From Pleodorina starrii (taxonomy: Eukaryota; Chlorophyta; Chlorophyceae; Chlamydomonadales; Volvocaceae), in contig BRXU01000002.1 of NCBI GenBank assembly GCA_030267565.1, forward strand, positions 8,871,001 through 8,935,000: a DNA stretch of 64,000 nt, written 5' to 3'. A model generated the notes under the pieces. It had not been told where the DNA came from, made no database searches, and worked only from the letters and a program-made list of their open reading frames with translations. The position numbers and the translations under genes are program-made. Of the stretch, positions 48,540 through 57,392 are shown in pieces; position 1 is the stretch's first letter, and the number at the start of each line of letters is the position of its first letter.

Positions 48540-49120
48540 TCGCCCACCAGTATGCGTGCCCTTCACACTCAGATTCCAACTCTCTCAAACCCACACAGGC
48601 CTCAAATGTAGCAAGTCTCTAAGGCGAACACTTCGATCAATGCGCACACAGAACCTAACCTTGCCACGGCCGAATCCCCAACCATGACGGGCGGGCCCAT
48701 GCGGCCAGAGTCTCAACCCAGCAGAAAAGCTCAACTTGGGCAGCGAGCACCAAAGTTATAAATAGGGATAACGATCCCCCTGAATGACGACCGAAGCTCG
48801 AAAACACAACTGCACGCAGGCAGCTCGTGGATTTCGTTGGTGGTCACATCCAACCACGGCCACAGCAGACAACCTTTACACCTCCACTGCTAGCAGGACA
48901 AAGGTTAGGGGGGGGTAGACAAATCACCCACCCGCATACCCTACCACGCACCAAGCCAGGCAGACGGTGCCTCAGCAGTCTCCATTGGCTTTTAGTAGCA
49001 TGAGAGGATATCTCAGTACGTTCTATCCTGCAATTATATTAGATAACACGGACTACTCTGTGAGCATTCGGTGACCAAGCGCAGGCAAGCTGCTGCAAGT
49101 ATGGACACCAAACCATTTTT

Positions 49121-49192
49121 TGCCCCGTTTGAGGATTGAACTCAAGACCTTTCCCTTACGAAGGGAACGCTCTACCACTAAGCTAACGAGGC
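49121..49192 (-). tRNA. tRNA-Thr(CGT), array copy 35
   Basis: Fully paired cloverleaf, GGTAGAG form; the 3' flank begins with six A. Confidence 0.9.
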
Positions 49193-49773
49193 TCGCCCAC
49201 CAGTCTTCGTGCCCTTCACACTCAGATTCCCACTCTCTCAAACCCACACAGGCCTCAAATGTAGCAAGTCTCTAAGGCGAACACTTCGATCAATGCGCAC
49301 ACAGAACCTAACCTTGCCACGGCCGAATCCCCAACCATGACGGGCGGGCCCATGCGGCCAGAGTCTCAACCCAGCAGAAAAGCTCAACTTGGGCAGCGAG
49401 CACCAAAGTTATAAATAGGGATAACGATCCCCCTGAATGACGACCGAAGCTCGAAAACACAACTGCACGCAGGCAGCTCGTGGATTTCGTTGGTGGTCAC
49501 ATCCAACCACGGCCACAGCAGACAACCTTTACACCTCCACTGCTAGCAGGACAAAGGTTAGGGGGGGGTAGACAAATCACCCACCCGCATACCCTACCAC
49601 GCACCAAGCCAGGCAGACGGTGCCTCAGCAGTCTCCATTGGCTTTTAGTAGCATGAGAGGATATCTCAGTACGTTCTATCCTGCAATTATATTAGATAAC
49701 ACGGACTACTCTGTGCGCATTCGGTGACCAAGCGCAGGCAAGCTGCTGCAAGTATGGACACCAAACCATTTAT

Positions 49774-49845
49774 TGCCCCGTTTGAGGATTGAACTCAAGA
49801 CCTTTCCCTTACGAAGGGAACGCTCTACCACTAAGCTAACGAGGC
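49774..49845 (-). tRNA. tRNA-Thr(CGT), array copy 36
   Basis: Fully paired cloverleaf, GGTAGAG form. It is the last copy with no structural damage. Confidence 0.9.
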
Positions 49846-50426
49846 TCGCCCACCAGTTTTCGTGCCCTTCACACTCAGATTCCAACTCTCTCAAACCCAC
49901 ACAGGCCTCAAATGTAGCAAGTCTCTAAGGCGAACACTTCGATCAATGCGCACACAGAACCTAACCTTGCCACGGCCGAATCCCCAACCATGACGGGCGG
50001 GCCCATGCGGCCAGAGTCTCAACCCAGCAGAAAAGCTCAACTTGGGCAGCGAGCACCAAAGTTATAAATAGGGATAACGATCCCCCTGAATGACGACCGA
50101 AGCTCGAAAACACAACTGCACGCAGGCAGCTCGTGGATTTCGTTGGTGGTCACATCCAACCACGGCCACAGCAGACAACCTTTACACCTCCACTGCTAGC
50201 AGGACAAAGGTTAGGGGGGGGTAGACAAATCACCCACCCGCATACCCTACCACGCACCAAGCCAGGCAGACGGTGCCTCAGCAGTCTCCATTGGCTTTTA
50301 GTAGCATGAGAGGATATCTCAGTACGTTCTATCCTGGAATTATATTAGATAACACGGACTACTCTGTGCGCATTCGGTGACCAAGCGCAGGCAAGCTGCT
50401 GCAAGTATGGACACCAAACCATTTAT

Positions 50427-50498
50427 TGCACCGTCTGAGGATTGAACACAAGACCTTTCCCTTACGAAGGGAACGCTCTACCACTAAGCTAACGAGGC
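50427..50498 (-). pseudogene. Decayed tRNA-Thr, array copy 37
   Basis: Acceptor C-U mismatch plus changes on both strands of the T-stem (TTGTG against CTCAG). Confidence 0.7.
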
Positions 50499-51077
50499 TC
50501 GCCCACCAGTCTTCGTGCCCTTCACACTCAGATTCCAACTCTCTCAAACCCACACAGGCCTCAAATGTAGCAAGTCTCTAAGGCGAACACTTCGATCAAT
50601 GCGCACACAGAACCTAACCTTGCCACGGCCGAATCCCCAACCATGACGGGCGGGCCCATGCGGCCAGAGTCTCAACCCAGCAGAAAAGCTCAACTTGGGC
50701 AGCGAGCACCAAAGTTATAAATAGGGATAACGATCCCCCTGAATGACGACCGAAGCTCGAAAACACAACTGCACGCAGGCAGCTCGTGGATTTCGTTGGT
50801 GGTCACATCCAACCACGGCCACAGCAGACAACCTTTACACCTCCACTGCTAGCAGGACAAAGGTTAGGGGGGGTAGACAAATCACCCACCCGCATACCCT
50901 ACCACGCACCAAGCCAGGCAGACGGTGCCTCAGCAGTCTCCATTGGCTTTTAGTAGCATGAGAGGATATCTCAGTACGTTCTATCCTGGAATTATATTAG
51001 ATAACACGGACTACTCTGTGCGCATTCGGTGACCAAGCGCAGGCAAGCTGCTGCAAGTATGGACACCAAACCATTAT

Positions 51078-51149
51078 TGCACCGTTTGAGGATTGCACTC
51101 AAGACCTTTCCCTTACGAAGGGAACGCTCTACCACTAAGCTAACGAGGC
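51078..51149 (-). pseudogene. Decayed tRNA-Thr, array copy 38
   Basis: Acceptor C-U mismatch, and the T-loop reads TGCAATC, losing the invariant U55 and damaging the B box. Confidence 0.7.
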
Positions 51150-51729
51150 TCGCCCACCAGTCTTCGTGCCCTTCACACTCAGATTCCAACTCTCTCAAAC
51201 CCACACAGGCCTCAAATGTAGCAAGTCTCTAAGGCGAACACTTCGATCAATGCGCACACAGAACCTAACCTTGCCACGGCCGAATCCCCAACCATGACGG
51301 GCGGGCCCATGCGGCCAGAGTCTCAACCCAGCAGAAAAGCTCAACTTGGGCAGCGAGCACCAAAGTTATAAATAGGGATAACGATCCCCCTGAATGACGA
51401 CCGAAGCTCGAAAACACAACTGCACGCAGGCAGCTCGTGGATTTCGTTGGTGGTCACATCCAACCACGGCCACAGCAGACAACCTTTACACCTCCACTGC
51501 TAGCAGGACAAAGGTTAGGGGGGGGTAGACAAATCACCCACCCGCATACCCTACCACGCACCAAGCCAGGCAGACGGTGCCTCAGCAGTCTCCATTGGCT
51601 TTTAGTAGCATGAGAGGATATCTCAGTACGTTCTATCCTGGAATTATATTAGATAACACGGACTACTCTGTGCGCATTCGGTGACCAAGCGCAGGCAAGC
51701 TGCTGCAAGTATGGACACCAAACCATTAT

Positions 51730-51801
51730 TGCACCGTTTGAGGATTGCACTCAAGACCTTTCCCTTACGAAGGGAACGCTCTACCACTAAGCTAACGAGG
51801 C
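51730..51801 (-). pseudogene. Decayed tRNA-Thr, array copy 39
   Basis: Same acceptor and T-loop changes as copy 38. Confidence 0.7.
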
Positions 51802-52381
51802 TCGCCCACCAGTCTTCGTGCCTTTCACACTCAGATTCCAACTCTCTCAAACCCACACAGGCCTCAAATGTAGCAAGTCTCTAAGGCGAACACTTCGATC
51901 AATGCGCACACAGAACCTAACCTTGCCACGGCCGAATCCCCAACCATGACGGGCGGGCCCATGCGGCCAGAGTCTCAACCCAGCAGAAAAGCTCAACTTG
52001 GGCAGCGAGCACCAAAGTTATAAATAGGGATAACGATCCCCCTGAATGACGACCGAAGCTCGAAAACACAACTGCACGCAGGCAGCTCGTGGATTTCGTT
52101 GGTGGTCACATCCAACCACGGCCACAGCAGACAACCTTTACACCTCCACTGCTAGCAGGACAAAGGTTAGGGGGGGGTAGACAAATCACCCACCCGCATA
52201 CCCTACCACGCACCAAGCCAGGCAGACGGTGCCTCAGCAGTCTCCATTGGCTTTTAGTAGCATGAGAGGATATCTCAGTACGTTCTATCCTGGAATTATA
52301 TTAGATAACACGGACTACTCTGTGCGCATTCGGTGACCAAGCGCAGGCAAGCTGCTGCAAGTATGGACACCAAACCATTAT

Positions 52382-52453
52382 TGCACCGTTTGAGGATTGC
52401 ACTCAAGACCTTTCCCTTACGAAGGGGACGCTCTACCACTAAGCTAACGAGGC
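52382..52453 (-). pseudogene. Decayed tRNA-Thr, array copy 40
   Basis: Changes of copy 38 plus an anticodon-stem C-A mismatch (TCCCC against GGGAA). Confidence 0.7.
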
Positions 52454-53034
52454 TCGCCCACCAGTATTCGTGCCCTTCACACTCAGATTCCCACTCTCTC
52501 AAACCCACACAGGCCTCAAATGTAGCAAGTCTCTAAGGCGAACACTTCGATCAATGCGCACACAGAACCTAACCTTGCCACGGCCGAATCCCCAACCATG
52601 ACGGGCGGGCCCATGCGGCCAGAGTCTCAACCCAGCAGAAAAGCTCAACTTGGGCAGCGAGCACCAAAGTTATAAATAGGGATAACGATCCCCCTGAATG
52701 ACGACCGAAGCTCGAAAACACAACTGCACGCAGGCAGCTCGTGGATTTCGTTGGTGGTCACATCCAACCACGGCCACAGCAGACAACCTTTACACCTCCA
52801 CTGCTAGCAGGACAAAGGTTAGGGGGGGGTAGACAAATCACCCACCCGCATACCCTACCACGCACCAAGCCAGGCAGACGGTGCCTCAGCAGTCTCCATT
52901 GGCTTTTAGTAGCATGAGAGGATATCTCAGTACGTTCTATCCTGGAATTATATTAGATAACACGGACTACTCTGTGCGCATTCGGTGACCAAGCGCAGGC
53001 AAGCTGCTGCAAGTATGGACACCAAACCATTTAT

Positions 53035-53106
53035 TGCACCGTTTGAGGTTTGAACACAAGACCTTTCCCTTACGAAGGGAACGCTCTACCACTAAGCTAA
53101 CGAGGC
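53035..53106 (-). pseudogene. Decayed tRNA-Thr, array copy 41
   Basis: Acceptor C-U mismatch, T-stem TTGTG, and T-loop TTCAAAC. Confidence 0.65.
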
Positions 53107-53687
53107 TCGCCCACCAGTCTTCGTGCCTTTCACACTCAGATTCCCACTCTCTCAAACCCACACAGGCCTCAAATGTAGCAAGTCTCTAAGGCGAACACTT
53201 CGATCAATGCGCACACAGAACCTAACCTTGCCACGGCCGAATCCCCAACCATGACGGGCGGGCCCATGCGGCCAGAGTCTCAACCCAGCAGAAAAGCTCA
53301 ACTTGGGCAGCGAGCACCAAAGTTATAAATAGGGATAACGATCCCCCTGAATGACGACCGAAGCTCGAAAACACAACTGCACGCAGGCAGCTCGTGGATT
53401 TCGTTGGTGGTCACATCCAACCACGGCCACAGCAGACAACCTTTACACCTCCACTGCTAGCAGGACAAAGGTTAGGGGGGGGTAGACAAATCACCCACCC
53501 GCATACCCTACCACGCACCAAGCCAGGCAGACGGTGCCTCAGCAGTCTCCATTGGCTTTTAGTAGCATGAGAGGATATCTCAGTACGTTCTATCCTGGAA
53601 TTATATTAGATAACACGGACTACTCTGTGAGCATTCGGTGACCAAGCGCAGGCAAGCTGCTGCAAGTATGGACACCAAACCATTTAT

Positions 53688-53759
53688 TGCACCGTTTGAG
53701 GTTTGAACACAAGACCTTTCCCTTATGAAGGGAACGCTCTACCACTAAGCTAACGAGGC
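53688..53759 (-). tRNA. tRNA-like with CAT anticodon, array copy 42
   Basis: The anticodon loop reads TTCATAA, so the anticodon is CAT (Met) in a Thr-type body. It also has copy 41's acceptor, T-stem and T-loop changes, so it may be non-functional. Confidence 0.6.
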
Positions 53760-54340
53760 TCGCCCACCAGTATTCGTGCCCTTCACACTCAGATTCCAAC
53801 TCTCTCAAACCCACACAGGCCTCAAATGTAGCAAGTCTCTAAGGCGAACACTTCGATCAATGCGCACACAGAACCTAACCTTGCCACGGCCGAATCCCCA
53901 ACCATGACGGGCGGGCCCATGCGGCCAGAGTCTCAACCCAGCAGAAAAGCTCAACTTGGGCAGCGAGCACCAAAGTTATAAATAGGGATAACGATCCCCC
54001 TGAATGACGACCGAAGCTCGAAAACACAACTGCACGCAGGCAGCTCGTGGATTTCGTTGGTGGTCACATCCAACCACGGCCACAGCAGACAACCTTTACA
54101 CCTCCACTGCTAGCAGGACAAAGGTTAGGGGGGGGTAGACAAATCACCCACCCGCATACCCTACCACGCACCAAGCCAGGCAGACGGTGCCTCAGCAGTC
54201 TCCATTGGCTTTTAGTAGCATGAGAGGATATCTCAGTACGTTCTATCCTGGAATTATATTAGATAACACGGACTACTCTGTGCGCATTCGGTGACCAAGC
54301 GCAGGCAAGCTGCTGCAAGTATGGACACCAAACCATTTAA

Positions 54341-54410
54341 TGCCCCGTTTGAGGATTGCACTCAAGACCTTTCCCTTACGAAGGACGCTCTACCACTAAG
54401 CTAACGAGGC
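54341..54410 (-). pseudogene. tRNA-Thr pseudogene, array copy 43
   Basis: A 2-nt deletion in the anticodon stem (plus strand ACGAAGGACG) and T-loop TGCAATC. 70 nt. Confidence 0.8.
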
Positions 54411-54991
54411 TCGCCCACCAGTATTCGTGCCCTTCACACTCAGATTCCCACTCTCTCAAACCCACACAGGCCTCAAATGTAGCAAGTCTCTAAGGCGAAC
54501 ACTTCGATAAATGCGCACACAGAACCTAACCTTGCCACGGCCGAATCCCCAACCATGACGGGCGGGCCCATGCGGCCAGAGTCTCAACCCAGCAGAAAAG
54601 CTCAACTTGGGCAGCGAGCACCAAAGTTATAAATAGGGATAACGATCCCCCTGAATGACGACCGAAGCTCGAAAACACAACTGCACGCAGGCAGCTCGTG
54701 GATTTCGTTGGTGGTCACATCCAACCACGGCCACAGCAGACAACCTTTACACCTCCACTGCTAGCAGGACAAAGGTTAGGGGGGGGTAGACAAATCACCC
54801 ACCCACATACCCTACCACGCACCAAGCCAGGCAGACGGTGCCTCAGCAGTCTCCATTGGCTTTTAGTAGCATGAGAGGATATCTCAGTACGTTCTATCCT
54901 GGAATTATATTAGATAACACGGACTACTCTGTGCGCATTCGGTGACCAAGCGCAGGCAAGCTGCTGCAAGTATAGACACCAAACCATTTAA

Positions 54992-55061
54992 TGCCCCGTT
55001 TGAGGATTGCACTCAAGACCTTTCCCTTACGAAGGACGCTCTACCACTAAGCTAACGAGGC
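54992..55061 (-). pseudogene. tRNA-Thr pseudogene, array copy 44
   Basis: Same 2-nt deletion and T-loop change as copy 43. Confidence 0.8.
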
Positions 55062-55642
55062 TCGCCCACCAGTATTCGTGCCCTTCACACTCAGATTCCC
55101 ACTCTCTCAAACCCACACAGGCCTCAAATGTAGCAAGTCTCTAAGGCGAACACTTCGATCAATGCGCACACAGAACCTAACCTTGCCACGGCCGAATCCC
55201 CAACCATGACGGGCGGGCCCATGCGGCCAGAGTCTCAACCCAGCAGAAAAGCTCAACTTGGGCAGCGAGCACCAAAGTTATAAATAGGGATAACGATCCC
55301 CCTGAATGACGACAGAAGCTCGAAAACACAACTGCACGCAGGCAGCTCGTGGATTTCGTTGGTGGTCACATCCAACCACGGCCACAGCAGACAACCTTTA
55401 CACCTCCACTGCTAGCAGGACAAAGGTTAGGGGGGGGTAGACAAATCACCCACCCGCATACCCTACCACGCACCAAGCCAGGCAGACGGTGCCTCAGCAG
55501 TCTCCATTGGCTTTTAGTAGCATGAGAGGATATCTCAGTACGTTCTATCCTGGAATTATATTAGATAACACGGACTACTCTGTGCGCATTCGGTGACCAA
55601 GCGCAGGCAAGCTGCTGCAAGTATGGACACCAAACCATTTAT

Positions 55643-55714
55643 TGCCCCGTTTGAGGATTGCACTCAAGACCTTTCCCTTACGAAGGGAACGCTCTACCAC
55701 TAAGCTAACGAGGC
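55643..55714 (-). tRNA. tRNA-Thr(CGT)-like, array copy 45, T-loop change
   Basis: All stems pair, but the T-loop reads TGCAATC (U55 lost, B box weakened). Confidence 0.6.
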
Positions 55715-56295
55715 TCGCCCACCAGTATTCGTGCCCTTCACACTCAGATTCCCACTCTCTCAAACCCACACAGGCCTCAAATGTAGCAAGTCTCTAAGGC
55801 GAACACTTCGATCAATGCGCACACAGAACCTAACCTTGCCACGGCCGAATCCCCAACCATGACGGGCGGGCCCATGCGGCCAGAGTCTCAACCCAGCAGA
55901 AAAGCTCAACTTGGGCAGCGAGCACCAAAGTTATAAATAGGGATAACGATCCCCCTGAATGACGACAGAAGCTCGAAAACACAACTGCACGCAGGCAGCT
56001 CGTGGATTTCGTTGGTGGTCACATCCAACCACGGCCACAGCAGACAACCATTACACCTCCACTGCTAGCAGGACAAAGGTTAGGGGGGGGTAGACAAATC
56101 ACCCACCCGCATACCCTACCACGCACCAAGCCAGGCAGACGGTGCCTCAGCAGTCTCCATTGGCTTTTAGTAGCATGAGAGGATATCTCAGTACGTTCTA
56201 TCCTGGAATTATATTAGATAACACGGACTACTCTGTGCGCATTCGGTGACCAAGCGCAGGCAAGCTGCTGCAAGTATGGACACCAAACCATTTAT

Positions 56296-56367
56296 TGCCC
56301 CGTTTGAGGATTGCACTCAAGACCTTTCCCTTACGAAGGGAACGCTCTACCACTAAGCTAACGAGGC
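56296..56367 (-). tRNA. tRNA-Thr(CGT)-like, array copy 46, T-loop change
   Basis: Same as copy 45. The unit has an extra TAAA at 56417-56420 upstream of the tRNA. It is the last tRNA-bearing unit. Confidence 0.6.
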
Positions 56368-56825
56368 TCGCCCACCAGTATTCGTGCCCTTCACACTCAG
56401 ATTCCCACTCTCTCAAATAAACCCACACAGGCCTCAAATGTAGCAAGTCTCTAAGGCGAACACTTCGATCAATGCGCACACAGAACCTAACCTTGCCACG
56501 GCCGAATCCCCAACCATGACGGGCGGGCCCATGCGGCCAGAGTCTCAACCCAGCAGAAAAGCTCAACTTGGGCAGCGAGCACCAAAGTTATAAATAGGGA
56601 TAACGATCCCCCTGAATGACGACCGAAGCTCGAAAACACAACTGCACGCAGGCAGCTCGTGGATTTCGTTGGTGGTCACATCCAACCACGGCCACAGCAG
56701 ACAACCTTTACACCTCCACTGCTAGCAGGACAAAGGTTAGGGGGGGTAGACAAATCACCCACCCGCATACCCTACAACCGAAGCACACAGTGTGTCAGAC
56801 GTCTCCATTGACTTTTAGTAGCGAT

Positions 56826-57240
56826 GGACCCACACGGTTACCCGAATCCAAGATCTTTAATGGTCTACAGGGCCGTCATTTCATCGACGGGCCCCCAAAG
56901 TGTCGCAGCCACGAAGGGGTGCCATCGCGTGTCATCATCGATGCAGTGAAACCACGACACCCAGCCATTTCAGCACTCGGCAATCACCCATCGGATGGTT
57001 TGCTCCTCCAGACCGATGGCATCTATCTCCTGGGCCCGACCAAGATTCCCCGTCGCCTTGGCTATCACGTCCCCAACACATTGCTGCACAAATACCAGCG
57101 TGAGCACACACCACAGGTGCTCTACATATAAAAAAATCCCCAGCAGGAGCTAAAGAGATGGGCGTTAGACAAGTTCAAACCGTACGCCGAAACATATATA
57201 GGTGCACGTGAATAAAAGTCAGTCCGTCCAGTAGAACAGA
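56826..57240 (+). other. Satellite right flank with an open stretch, no recognised gene
   Basis: After the diverging partial unit, one plus-strand frame stays open to a stop at 57129-57131. It includes HPSDGLLLQTDGIYLLGPTK. Its only ATG lies inside the satellite, and I recognise no domain, so a gene fragment or a chance ORF is equally possible. AT-rich sequence with ATATAAAAAAATCC follows. Confidence 0.3.
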
Positions 57241-57292
57241 CTAGATTTGTTTTATTGAATGCAACCTGGAGAAGAGAAGGCTGCCAGAGCAT

Positions 57293-57299
57293 TATATAG
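57293..57299 (+). promoter_or_regulatory. TATA-like box upstream of the sulfotransferase-like gene
   Basis: TATATAG lies about 100 bases before the ATG at 57393. Two very short upstream ORFs (ATG at 57371 and 57380) lie between. Confidence 0.35.
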
Positions 57300-57392
57300 C
57301 TACTGCCTACAGGGTTCCGGAGCTTCAACTCCGTTTGTCATGTTTACTGCCAGGTCATAAACTGGTAGCCATGTCCAGATGGCGATGATTAG

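Larger units (their letters stand above)
26652..56825. repeat. Tandem satellite of ~653-bp units, 46 copies, each with a tRNA-Thr gene
   Basis: Forty-six head-to-tail units run from 26652 to 56673, mean period about 652.7 bp, followed by a partial, diverging unit to about 56825. Landmarks in each unit on the plus strand: GGTCACATCCAACCACGGC, a G-tract of 6-9 bases (GGTTAGGGGGGG), TTAGTAGCATGAGAGGATAT, the reverse-strand tRNA, GGGCGGGCCCATGCGGCC and TTATAAATAGGGATAACG. Units differ mainly by single substitutions, the G-tract length and a 4-bp ATCC insertion in copies 7, 9, 15 and 17. The repeated 64-aa and 72-aa ORFs in the units are not convincing proteins; the 64-aa one is a translation across the tRNA. 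Confidence 0.98.

Noticed and set aside
26862..56566. Repeated minus-strand ORFs of 64-70 aa in nearly every satellite unit
   Set aside because: They read straight across the tRNA and are conserved only because the unit is. Damaged tRNA copies also break them, and no domain is seen.
26700..56750. Telomere-like GGTTAGGGGGGG in each unit
   Set aside because: One G-tract per unit, not a tandem of TTTTAGGG or similar, and its length varies freely.
28552..56770. Repeated plus-strand 72-96 aa ORFs starting MTTEARKHNCTQ
   Set aside because: Open only in units with certain G-tract lengths; the frame changes with each G gained or lost.
26652..56825. CRISPR-like regular repeat array
   Set aside because: Units are contiguous 653-bp satellites without unique spacers, in a eukaryotic genome.
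26652..56825. 5S rRNA or U-snRNA repeat
   Set aside because: I find no 5S internal control region or snRNA core motif; only the tRNA is recognisable.
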